The notes under the pieces are model-generated. The model was not told the origin of the DNA and ran no database searches. It saw only the letters and a program-made list of their open reading frames with translations. Positions 24,910 through 33,006 of a DNA stretch of 64,000 nt are shown here, piece after piece. Each line of letters starts with the position of its first letter. Position 1 is the first letter of the stretch. The position numbers and the translations under genes were made by a program. The stretch comes from Ruegeria arenilitoris (GTDB lineage Bacteria > Pseudomonadota > Alphaproteobacteria > Rhodobacterales > Rhodobacteraceae): NCBI RefSeq assembly GCF_013031355.1, contig NZ_WPZO01000015.1, positions 26,348 through 90,347 on the forward strand, in the 5' to 3' direction.

Positions 24910-26442
24910 ATGGAAACGTTTCTGTCCGGACTTTCTATTCTGACGCAATGGCAGGTGATCGTCGCCCTTCTGATCGGCTCGATCGGTGGGGTCATCATCG
25001 GCGCACTGCCCGGCGTCGGCGCGGCGGTGGCGATTGCCATCCTTTTGCCCGCTACATTCGCATTTGAGCCCATTGTCGGCCTGACGCTGCTGCTGGGCAT
25101 CTATGGCTCGTCCATGTACGGCGGCGCGATCCCCGCCATTCTGATCAACACCCCGGGCACGGCGGTGAATGCGCTGACCACCTATGACGGCTATCCCATG
25201 ACCAAACGCGGACAGGGGCATCGTGCGTTGTCACTGGCTTATTCCGCGTCGTTCTTTGGTGGTGTCTTTGCCATCATCTGCCTGATGATCCTGTCGCCGG
25301 TTCTGGCGTTGATCGCCCCACATTTCGGCAGCCGAGAGATTTTCTTGGCCGCCCTTCTGGGGATCATTCTGGTGATCCTCGCCCACCGCGGACAGATTTT
25401 TGCCGCCGGTATGCTGGCCGCCTTCGGGATTTTCCTGAACACCGTCGGGCTTGAGCCGGTCAAATACACCCGCCGCTTTACCTTTGACCAAAGCTGGCTG
25501 GCCTCGGGCGTCGACCTGATCGTGGTCGTGCTGGGTCTGTTTGCGATCAGTCAGGCGCTGCTATTGTTGCTGGAAAAGAACCACGCACCGGGCGAGGCCC
25601 ATGTCAGCGGCAACATCTTTGCCGGCCTCAAGGAACTGCTGGGCATCAAACGCGTGGCCACGGTGTCCTCAAGCATCGGCGTCTTCATGGGCATGGTGCC
25701 GGGCACGGGTGAGTTCACCTCGCAATTCCTGTCCTACACCTATGCGCAGAAAACCTCGAAAGAGCCCGACAAGTTCGGCGATGGATCGCCCGAGGGGCTG
25801 GTGGCGTCTGAGGCCGCTAATAACGCCGTTCCCGGTGCCGCGATGATCCCGCTGCTGGCATTGGGTATCCCGGGCGAGGCGCTCACCGCGATGATGCTGT
25901 CGGTGTTCTACGTGCACAACGTCATCCCAGGTCCGCAGCTGTTCGAAAACCAGATGGACTTTGTCATGGCGCTGTACATGGCGCTGATCTTGCTGAACGT
26001 CATCGTTCTGGTGTTCCTGCTGTTCTCGACCAACCTGCTGCTCAAGATCATCCAGATCCCGACCCGGTTTTTGGGCATCATGATCCTGATTCTGGCTTTT
26101 GTTGGCGTCTATAGCTTGCGCAACTCGATCACCGACTGCGCCATTGCCGCCGGGTTTGGTGTATTCGGCCTGATCCTCAAACGGCTGGACCTGCCGATTG
26201 TTCCGATCATCCTGGGCATGGTTCTGGGCGGCATTATGGAAGTCAAACTGCGCAGCGCCATGGCACGGGTCAAATCCCCGCTGGATTTTGTCGACCGCCC
26301 GATCGCGGCGATCCTGACGGCGCTGATCGTGCTGATCCTGCTGCTGCATTTGCGCACGCTGTACTACGAGTTCCGCAACAAGCTGAAACCCGAGCCGACC
26401 GCGCTACCGGTCGATTCCGATCACCCCAATCAGCAAGGGTAA
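24910..26442 (+). CDS. tctA: Tripartite tricarboxylate transporter large membrane subunit (TctA family)
   Basis: The 510-residue protein carries the TctA hallmarks GALPGVGAAVAIAILLPATF, YGGAIPAILINTPGTAVNAL and a second copy-like region GMVPGTGEFTSQFLSYTYAQ, with PGAAMIPLLALGIPGEALTA. About 11-12 membrane segments are evident. It couples solute import to the ion gradient with TctB and TctC. It starts 8 nt after tctB. Confidence 0.9.
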   Translation: METFLSGLSILTQWQVIVALLIGSIGGVIIGALPGVGAAVAIAILLPATFAFEPIVGLTLLLGIYGSSMYGGAIPAILINTPGTAVNALTTYDGYPMTKRGQGHRALSLAYSASFFGGVFAIICLMILSPVLALIAPHFGSREIFLAALLGIILVILAHRGQIFAAGMLAAFGIFLNTVGLEPVKYTRRFTFDQSWLASGVDLIVVVLGLFAISQALLLLLEKNHAPGEAHVSGNIFAGLKELLGIKRVATVSSSIGVFMGMVPGTGEFTSQFLSYTYAQKTSKEPDKFGDGSPEGLVASEAANNAVPGAAMIPLLALGIPGEALTAMMLSVFYVHNVIPGPQLFENQMDFVMALYMALILLNVIVLVFLLFSTNLLLKIIQIPTRFLGIMILILAFVGVYSLRNSITDCAIAAGFGVFGLILKRLDLPIVPIILGMVLGGIMEVKLRSAMARVKSPLDFVDRPIAAILTALIVLILLLHLRTLYYEFRNKLKPEPTALPVDSDHPNQQG

Positions 26443-26449
26443 CCCTGCC

Positions 26450-27934
26450 ATGAACCAATCCGATATTGACGCCCTGCGATCTCAGGTTCTGCCCCCTCGT
26501 TCGCACTTCATCGGGGGACGCTGGGTCGCTGCCTCGGAAGGCGGTCACAGGGATGTGCTTTCGCCGGTTGATGGCGCGGTTCTGACCCAGATTGCCGAAG
26601 GTACTCCGGCAGATATGGAGGCCGCGATTGCCGCCGCAAGGGCAGCGTTCGAAGATGGCCGCTGGTCGCGCCGCTCCCCGGCCGAGCGTAAGAAAGTGCT
26701 GCTGAAACTGGCCGACCTGATCGAAAAGCACGCCCTGGAACTGGCGGTTCTGGGTGTGCGCGACAATGGCACCGAGATCAACATGGCCATGAAGGCCGAG
26801 CCGATGTCGGCTGCTGGCACGTTCCGCTATTACGCCGAGGCGATCGACAAGGTCTATGGCCAGATCGCCCCGACGGCAGAAAGCGTGCTTGGCCTGATCC
26901 ACCACGCACCGGTTGGCGTTGTCGGAGCAATCGTGCCTTGGAACATGCCGCTGATGATCGGAAGCTGGAAGCTGGCACCGGCGTTGGCCACCGGGAACTC
27001 GGTGGTACTGAAACCGGCCGAAAGCGCATCCTTGTCGCTGTTGAAACTGGCCGAATTGGCCGCTGAGGCCGGACTGCCAGACGGGGTGCTGAACGTCGTC
27101 ACCGGCTCGGGCCGGGTGGTAGGCGAAACGCTGGCGCTGTCGATGGATGTGGACATCATGGTGTTCACCGGCTCGGGCGCGACAGGTCGGCGGCTGCTGG
27201 AGTATTCGGCACGCTCGAACATGAAACGCTGCTATCTGGAACTGGGCGGCAAATCCCCTAACATCGTCTTCAACGACGCCCCGGACCTGAGCGAGGCCGC
27301 CAAAGTGTCTGCAGGCGGCATCTTCCGCAACGCGGGCCAGATTTGCATCGCGGGGTCGCGCCTGCTTGTGCAAGAGGACATCCACGACGATTTCGTCGCC
27401 GAACTGGTCAAACATGCCGAGGCGATGCGGGTCGGCAACCCGCTGGATCTGGACACGCAAATCGGCGCTGTTCATTCGCTGCCCGAACTGGACTCCAATC
27501 TAGAATTCGTCGCCAAGGCCGAGGCAGAAGGCGCCGAGCGCCGTACCGGTGGCGGGCGCATCCTTGAGGAAACCGGCGGCTATTATATGGCGCCGACGGT
27601 GATGACCGGAGTGAAAGCCACCGACAACCTGTTCCAGAACGAGGTGTTTGGCCCGGTCCTCGCCGTGACGCCCTTCAAGGACGAGGAGGAGGCGATCCTG
27701 CTGGCAAATGACTCGGTCTATGGTCTTTCCTCGGGCGTATGGACGTCGAACCTGAGCCGCGCGCACCGCATGATCGCGGGTATCCGCGCAGGTGTCGTGC
27801 ACGTGAATACCTATGGCGGGTCTGACTTGACCGTGCCGCTGGGCGGGGTGCGCCAGTCGGGCAACGGGCATGACAAGTCTCTGCACGCACTCGAGAAATA
27901 TCTCGACCTGAAAACCGCCTGGATAAAACTCTGA
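26450..27934 (+). CDS. NAD-dependent aldehyde dehydrogenase
   Basis: The 494-residue protein has PWNMPLMIGSWKLAPALATG, the catalytic Glu in LELGGKSPNIVFNDAPDLSE and the catalytic Cys in NAGQICIAGSRLLVQEDIHD, the pattern of classical betaine-aldehyde/semialdehyde dehydrogenases. It follows tctA by 7 nt and precedes the phospho-lyase-type PLP gene, so it is likely to oxidise the aldehyde released by that enzyme. Exact substrate unknown. Confidence 0.85.
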   Translation: MNQSDIDALRSQVLPPRSHFIGGRWVAASEGGHRDVLSPVDGAVLTQIAEGTPADMEAAIAAARAAFEDGRWSRRSPAERKKVLLKLADLIEKHALELAVLGVRDNGTEINMAMKAEPMSAAGTFRYYAEAIDKVYGQIAPTAESVLGLIHHAPVGVVGAIVPWNMPLMIGSWKLAPALATGNSVVLKPAESASLSLLKLAELAAEAGLPDGVLNVVTGSGRVVGETLALSMDVDIMVFTGSGATGRRLLEYSARSNMKRCYLELGGKSPNIVFNDAPDLSEAAKVSAGGIFRNAGQICIAGSRLLVQEDIHDDFVAELVKHAEAMRVGNPLDLDTQIGAVHSLPELDSNLEFVAKAEAEGAERRTGGGRILEETGGYYMAPTVMTGVKATDNLFQNEVFGPVLAVTPFKDEEEAILLANDSVYGLSSGVWTSNLSRAHRMIAGIRAGVVHVNTYGGSDLTVPLGGVRQSGNGHDKSLHALEKYLDLKTAWIKL

Positions 27935-27949
27935 CCAAGGGCCGACCGC

Positions 27950-29245
27950 ATGACGCTTCCCCCGAAATCCGCCGAGCTTGTTGAACGCCGGGCCAAACTG
28001 CTGGGTCCGAATGTTTCAACCTTCTTCGATGAACCGCTTCATATCGTGAAAGGCGAAGGCGTCTGGCTTTGGGATGCGGACGGGCGCAAGTATCTGGATT
28101 GCTATAACAATGTTCCGCATGTGGGGCACTGCAACCCGCGCGTGGTCGAGGCGATCTGCCGTCAGGCGTCGACGCTGAACACCCATACCCGCTATCTGCA
28201 TGACGGCATTCTGGACTATGTCGAGAAGCTGACCGGCACGATGGATGCCTCGCTGGCCACCGCCATCCTGACCTGCACCGGGTCCGAGGCAAACGACATC
28301 GCCCTGCGCATGGCCGAGGGCATGACCGGCAAGCGCGGTATCATCGCCACGGATGCGACCTATCACGGCAACACCTCTCTGGTCAGCCAGCTGAGCAAGT
28401 CGAACGTGCCGACCGTTGGCTTTGGTCTGGGTCAGTATTTTCGGTTTGTCGAGGCGCCCGACAGCTATCGCAATCCGGACCCGGACGGCCGCAAGTTCGC
28501 CGATGCCGTGGCCGAACAGATTGCCGAGCATGAAAAGTCCGGCGTCGGCTTTGCCGCCTTGGTCGTATGCCCTTATTTCCTGAACGAAGGCTTTCCCGAC
28601 CATCCTGACGGCTGGCTGAAACCTGTGGCCGAGGTGGTGCGCAAGGCCGGCGGCCTGCTGATCTGTGATGAGGTCCAATCGGGCTTTGGCCGCACCGGCA
28701 CCCATATGTGGGCGCATCAGAAAATGGGCGTGGTGCCGGACATCATGACTATGGGCAAACCGATGGCCAATGGCCACCCTGTGGGCGGTGTGGTGACGCG
28801 CAGCGAAATCCTGACAACGTTTCGCAAGGGTTATCGGTACTTCAACACGTTCGGCGGCAACCCAGTCTCTTGCGCCGCAGCCATGGCGGTGCTGGAAGAA
28901 ATCGAGGACAAGAACCTTGTCGCCAATGCCAAAGCAGTCGGCGATCACGCCCGCGCACGCATGACAGCGTTGCAGCAGAAATACGAGTTCATCGGTGACG
29001 TGCGCGGTTCGGGCCTGATCTTCGGGGCCGAGATGGTGTTGGATCGTCAAAGCAAAGAACCGGCCAGCGAGTTCACCGATCGGGTAATCAATGCGATGCG
29101 GCGCCGGGGGATCATCCATTCGAAACTGGGCCGCCACAAAAACACGCTAAAAATCCGGCCACCGATGCCGTTCTCGAAAGAGAATGCCGATCTGCTGTTT
29201 GACACACTGGACGAGGTTTTGGCCGAAACCCCGCTGACCCTATGA
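27950..29245 (+). CDS. Class III PLP enzyme, probable amino-alcohol-phosphate phospho-lyase
   Basis: This 431-residue protein matches the AGXT2-like branch of class III aminotransferases: LTCTGSEANDIALRMAEGMT, LLICDEVQSGFGRTGTHMWA (Asp240), TMGKPMANGHPVGGVV with Schiff-base Lys270, and FNTFGGNPVSCAAAMAVLEE. In animals this branch holds ethanolamine-phosphate phospho-lyase and 5-phosphohydroxylysine phospho-lyase, which eliminate ammonia and phosphate to leave an aldehyde. An APH-type kinase gene overlaps its 3' end by 4 nt and an aldehyde dehydrogenase precedes it, giving the full kinase-lyase-dehydrogenase set. An ordinary omega-transaminase role is the alternative. Confidence 0.75.
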   Translation: MTLPPKSAELVERRAKLLGPNVSTFFDEPLHIVKGEGVWLWDADGRKYLDCYNNVPHVGHCNPRVVEAICRQASTLNTHTRYLHDGILDYVEKLTGTMDASLATAILTCTGSEANDIALRMAEGMTGKRGIIATDATYHGNTSLVSQLSKSNVPTVGFGLGQYFRFVEAPDSYRNPDPDGRKFADAVAEQIAEHEKSGVGFAALVVCPYFLNEGFPDHPDGWLKPVAEVVRKAGGLLICDEVQSGFGRTGTHMWAHQKMGVVPDIMTMGKPMANGHPVGGVVTRSEILTTFRKGYRYFNTFGGNPVSCAAAMAVLEEIEDKNLVANAKAVGDHARARMTALQQKYEFIGDVRGSGLIFGAEMVLDRQSKEPASEFTDRVINAMRRRGIIHSKLGRHKNTLKIRPPMPFSKENADLLFDTLDEVLAETPLTL

Positions 29246-30174
29246 CTCTGATTGTCGAGAAAGCCCTGACCCTTTGGGGCATGAACGACGCTGAATGGTC
29301 GCTGGTCGCGGCCCGGGAAAACCATGTCTACCGGGTTCAAACGGACACAAGGAACTTTGCCCTGCGCCTGCACCGTCAGGGGATGCACTCGGATGCCGCC
29401 TTGAGGTCCGAGCTACTGTGGATCGCCGAGCTTGGTACCAACGGCGTCGGCGTCCCTACCCCCGTACCGGCTACGGATGGCAGCTATCTACATCTGCTGG
29501 ACGGCGTTCAGGTCGATATGCTGGATTGGCTGCCCGGTCGCCCTCTGGGCTCGACAGGAACAGGGATCGACCATGACGACCGCACCGGGATATTCCGGAC
29601 TCTCGGACGCGAAATGGCAAAGCTGCACGAGGTCAGCGATGCCTGGACCCGACCCGATGAGTTTGCGCGCTGGTCCTGGGACCGCGCCGGGCTGCTGGGC
29701 GATGCCCCTCTCTGGGGTCGGTTTTGGGAGAACCCCACGCTTTCGGACGAGGATCGCGCCTTGCTCACCGCGTTTCGCAAGGCAGCGAACAGCCATTTGC
29801 AAGAGATCGAAAATCAGCTGGATTACGGCCTGATCCACGCTGATCTGGTGCGCGAAAACGTGATGGTCCAGGGCGACAAGCTCTGGCTGATTGATTTCGA
29901 CGATGCCGGGTTTGGGTTCCGCCTGTTCGACATTGCCACAACCCTGCTGAAAAACCTGCGCGAACCGGACTACGGCGCCCTGCAAGTGGCCCTGCTTGAG
30001 GGCTACCGGATAGAACGGGTGCTCGACACCGAGCATCTCGATCTGTTCATGGCCCTGCGCGCGGTGACGTATGTGGGCTGGATTTCGTCCCGGATGGACG
30101 AAGATGGATCACAGGTACGCAATACGCGGTTCATTGAAACCGCCCGGGAACTGCTGAAGCACTACCTCGGATAA
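29242..30174 (+). CDS. APH-fold small-molecule kinase (hydroxylysine kinase-like)
   Basis: This 310-residue phosphotransferase has an N-lobe with ENHVYRVQTDTRNFALRLHR (ATP lysine/arginine strand), the catalytic loop HADLVRENVMV (HxDxxxxN) and the metal-binding IDFDDAGFGFRLFDIATTLL. The pattern is shared by choline/ethanolamine kinases, homoserine kinase II and hydroxylysine kinase. Its start overlaps the stop of the phospho-lyase gene, so it most likely phosphorylates the hydroxyl of the amino alcohol or hydroxy-amino acid that the lyase then cleaves. Confidence 0.78.
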   Translation: MTLIVEKALTLWGMNDAEWSLVAARENHVYRVQTDTRNFALRLHRQGMHSDAALRSELLWIAELGTNGVGVPTPVPATDGSYLHLLDGVQVDMLDWLPGRPLGSTGTGIDHDDRTGIFRTLGREMAKLHEVSDAWTRPDEFARWSWDRAGLLGDAPLWGRFWENPTLSDEDRALLTAFRKAANSHLQEIENQLDYGLIHADLVRENVMVQGDKLWLIDFDDAGFGFRLFDIATTLLKNLREPDYGALQVALLEGYRIERVLDTEHLDLFMALRAVTYVGWISSRMDEDGSQVRNTRFIETARELLKHYLG

Positions 30175-30196
30175 CACGCATGGACGGGAGGAAAAC

Positions 30197-31432
30197 ATGA
30201 CCAACAAAACGATCCTGCTGATTGGGACATACGACACCAAAGACCCCGAGATGCGGTTCATCGAGGATACCGTACGGGCGCAGGGGGCGGATGTGCTGAC
30301 GATGGACGTCTCCGTTCTGGGCGATCCGGCGACACCGACCGATATCTCGAAACACGACGTTGCCGCCGCCGAAGGCATGACCATCGACGAGGTGATCGCG
30401 CTGGGGGATGAGAACAAGGCGTTCCGCGTCATGTCCGCCGGGGCCGCCAAAGTGGTGGCGCAAGCCTATGCCGACGGCCGGTTTGATGGGATGTTGGCCA
30501 CCGGCGGCACAATGGGCACCGACCTTGCGCTGGATTGCGCACAGGCGCTGCCAATGGGGGTGCCAAAATACATTGTTTCGACCGTCAGCTTCTCGCCATT
30601 GATTCCGCCGCATCGCTTGGCTCCGGACATTCAGATGATCCTGTGGGCCGGGGGGCTGTACGGTATGAACTCGATCTGCCGGTCCTCGCTGGCACAGGCG
30701 GCAGGGGCCGTGGTCGGTGCGACCAAAGCCGCCATCGCGCCGGATCGCAGCAAACCTCTGATCGGCATGACCAGCCTTGGGTCGTCCTGCCTGCGTTACA
30801 TGAAAACCCTGAAGCCAGCCCTGGAAGAGCGCGGCTTTGAGGTCGCGGTGTTTCACTCGACAGGAATGGGGGGCATGGCCTTCGAGAAACTGGCCGCCGA
30901 GGGCGCCTTTGCCTGCGTGATGGATTTCTGCATGCAGGAATTCGGCAACTTGCTGGCAGGCTCTGTTGTTTCAAGCGGAGAGGATCGCCTGACCAATGCC
31001 GGTCGCGCTGGCACGCCACAGATGGTCGCCCCCGGGGCGCTCGACCTGCTGGACTTTGCGGGCTGGCAAGAGATACCCGACCAATATGCGGATCGCCCTT
31101 TTCACGAGCACAACCGCCTGATCAAAAGCTCGGTCTTCAACGGCGAGGAACGCCGCGCTTGGATGCGAGAACTGGCAAACCGGCTGGAAGCAGCAACCGG
31201 GCCGGTTCACTTCTTCCTGCCGGTGCAAGGCGTCGAGGCATGGGACAAAGAAGGCGAGGAAGCGCATGATCCTGCGGCTCTTGCGGACATGGTCGACGAA
31301 GCCCGCAAGGTCCTACCGGGCAGAGTGCCAATGACCGAACTGGATACTCACATCAATGACGCCGCATTTTGCGACGCGGTTTTGGCTCAATTTGACGAAT
31401 GGGTCGAGGCCGGAGTTGTCAGCAAAACATAG
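30197..31432 (+). CDS. Tm-1-like ATP-binding domain protein (UPF0261 family)
   Basis: The 411-residue protein begins MTNKTILLIGTYDTKDPEMR and contains GMLATGGTMGTDLALDCAQA and the PGALDLLDF segment, all characteristic of the UPF0261 family, whose N-terminal domain resembles the tomato Tm-1 resistance protein. Its enzymatic role is not established; in bacteria it often accompanies catabolic operons. It is last in this operon, 22 nt after the kinase, with GGGAGGAAA as ribosome site. Confidence 0.82.
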   Translation: MTNKTILLIGTYDTKDPEMRFIEDTVRAQGADVLTMDVSVLGDPATPTDISKHDVAAAEGMTIDEVIALGDENKAFRVMSAGAAKVVAQAYADGRFDGMLATGGTMGTDLALDCAQALPMGVPKYIVSTVSFSPLIPPHRLAPDIQMILWAGGLYGMNSICRSSLAQAAGAVVGATKAAIAPDRSKPLIGMTSLGSSCLRYMKTLKPALEERGFEVAVFHSTGMGGMAFEKLAAEGAFACVMDFCMQEFGNLLAGSVVSSGEDRLTNAGRAGTPQMVAPGALDLLDFAGWQEIPDQYADRPFHEHNRLIKSSVFNGEERRAWMRELANRLEAATGPVHFFLPVQGVEAWDKEGEEAHDPAALADMVDEARKVLPGRVPMTELDTHINDAAFCDAVLAQFDEWVEAGVVSKT

Positions 31433-31557
31433 CGGACGTTCATACAAGTGTTGGTTGGGGTCCAGCGTTCCTTCAACTGACCCGATAGAGGCTGCGGAGC
31501 ACCGAGAGGTGCCCCGCCCTGTCACTCTCACCCAGCCGGATAGCCAAACACATCATT

Positions 31558-31830
31558 TTAGTTGGCAGATTCACCCGTTTGAGGTTCTTCGATATCCCAA
31601 TGCTCAACGAACAGGCCTTCGCCGTTTAAGCGGAAGATATCCACGTACCCGACGCCCAGATCCCCTTCGACCGGCGGATCGGTCACTTTCGAAACGACCA
31701 GAACAATGTCCCCCATGGCGATCGTTTTGGAGAATTGGATCTCAAAGCCTTTTCCCTCGGCTGACACACGCAGTTTTTTGACCGCAAGGGCATCGCCGAG
31801 TTTGGCGCCTGAGTAACCTTCCCAAGCCAT
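31558..31830 (-). CDS. SnoaL/NTF2-like protein, short (possibly N-terminally truncated)
   Basis: This 90-residue protein reads like the C-terminal two thirds of a SnoaL-like protein: IAMGDIVLVVSKVTDPP, GVGYVDIFRLNGEGLFVEHW and then DIEEPQ, the DIFR...EHWD block being typical. Family members usually have about 120-130 residues. The frame stays open for roughly 25 codons upstream of this ATG (reading TEKRLVDRFLS) without a good start codon, so the gene may be truncated or use an unusual start. It is divergent from the MBL-fold gene. Confidence 0.5.
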   Translation of the reverse strand: MAWEGYSGAKLGDALAVKKLRVSAEGKGFEIQFSKTIAMGDIVLVVSKVTDPPVEGDLGVGYVDIFRLNGEGLFVEHWDIEEPQTGESAN

Positions 31831-31888
31831 TGATAAGAAACGGTCGACAAGTCTCTTTTCGGTACAATCTGGTTTTTCGTTGACTTTC

Positions 31889-31922
31889 GTTTCAAATGAA
31901 ACAAGATTGTTGCAAATGTAAC
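31889..31922. promoter_or_regulatory. Two GTTNCA-N2-TGNAAC sites, candidate MarR operators
   Basis: GTTTCA-AA-TGAAAC (31889-31902, perfect) and GTTGCA-AA-TGTAAC (31909-31922, one mismatch) are spaced exactly 20 bp start to start upstream of the MBL-fold gene. A third copy, GTTTCA-TC-TGCAAC, lies upstream of the marR gene at 40804-40817. The shared motif suggests one regulator for both promoters. Confidence 0.6.
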
Positions 31923-31986
31923 GATGTAGCCGATTCCGTTAAAATTGAGCCAAAATCCGGCGACATCGCACCTTTGGAGGATACAC

Positions 31987-32937
31987 ATGGCCAAGGCATT
32001 CGCGTCCCAGGGGGACATGTCGGAAAAGAAGATCTCGTTTACTGAGGTCGGCGAGGGCCTGTATGCCTTCACCGCCGAAGGCGATCCGAATTCAGGCGTG
32101 ATCATCGGCGATGACAGCGTGATGATTGTCGAGGCACAGGCCACACCGCGCTTGGCTAACAAGGTGATCGAATGCGTGCGTTCGGTGACGGACAAACCCA
32201 TCACCCATGTGGCGCTGACCCACTATCACGCCGTCCGCGTGCTGGGGGCCAGTGCTTTCGGCGCACAGCAGATCCTCATGTCCGACGTGGCGCGTTCGAT
32301 GGTCGTGGAACGCGGCAAGGAAGATTGGGACAGCGAATTTCAACGCTTCCCCCGCCTGTTCGAAGGGCATGAGAGCATTCCGGGCCTGACATGGCCCACC
32401 ACCACGTTCAGCGACACGATGACCGTTTACCTTGGCAATCGCCAGGTCGATCTGATGCATCTGGGCCGCGCACACACAGCGGGCGACATCGTCATCCACG
32501 TGCCGGATCAGAACGTCATGTTTACAGGCGACATCGTCGAATACCACTCGGCCTGCTATTGCGGTGACGGGCACTTCAACGATTGGGGCGACACGCTGGA
32601 TGAAATCAAATGGTTCGACGTCGATGCCATCGCACCGGGTCGCGGAGATGCCTTGGTCGGCAAGGATATGGTCAACGCCGCCATCGAAAACACCCGCGAT
32701 TTCGTCGAAAGCACCTACCGTCCGGCAGCAAAAGTTGCGGCCCGTGGTGGATCGCTGAAAGAGGCCTGGGACGCCGTGCGTGCCGAATGCGATCCGAAGT
32801 TCGCCGACTACGCGATTTACGAGCATTGCCTGCCCTTCAACGTTGCGCGCGCCTATGACGAGGCTCGCGGTATCGACACCCCCCGCATCTGGACCGCTCA
32901 GCGCGACCTTGAGATGTGGGAGGCCCTGCAGGGCTAA
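31987..32937 (+). CDS. MBL-fold protein with altered metal-binding motif
   Basis: This 316-residue protein has the metallo-beta-lactamase fold: the HxHxDH region reads THYHAVRV (H79, H81, but Val83 and Arg84 in place of Asp and His), followed by the HTAGDIVIHV segment with a later His ligand and VMFTGDIVEYHSACYCG with the bridging-Asp region. Loss of the second-site ligands predicts one metal or none. The ATG at 31987 follows GGAGG by 6 nt. It is the first gene of the aromatic-acid operon and may act as a hydrolase or lactonase on a pathway ester or thioester. Confidence 0.8.
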   Translation: MAKAFASQGDMSEKKISFTEVGEGLYAFTAEGDPNSGVIIGDDSVMIVEAQATPRLANKVIECVRSVTDKPITHVALTHYHAVRVLGASAFGAQQILMSDVARSMVVERGKEDWDSEFQRFPRLFEGHESIPGLTWPTTTFSDTMTVYLGNRQVDLMHLGRAHTAGDIVIHVPDQNVMFTGDIVEYHSACYCGDGHFNDWGDTLDEIKWFDVDAIAPGRGDALVGKDMVNAAIENTRDFVESTYRPAAKVAARGGSLKEAWDAVRAECDPKFADYAIYEHCLPFNVARAYDEARGIDTPRIWTAQRDLEMWEALQG

Positions 32938-32945
32938 GGCAAACG

Positions 32946-32968
32946 GCCCGGCCGTCCGGCCGGGCTTT
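32946..32968 (+). terminator. GC-rich hairpin after the MBL-fold gene
   Basis: GCCCGGCCG (32946-32954) and CGGCCGGGC (32957-32965) can pair over nine bases with a tight loop, followed by TTT. It lies in the 69-bp gap before the flavin monooxygenase gene, so it probably attenuates rather than ends transcription. Confidence 0.5.
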
Positions 32969-33006
32969 CCAAAAAACGAAACGCGCGCAGCCAGAGGACA
33001 AAACCG

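Noticed and set aside
26270..27475. A 401-codon minus-strand open frame opposite tctA and the aldehyde dehydrogenase
   Set aside because: It covers two confident genes on the other strand and shows no recognisable domain.
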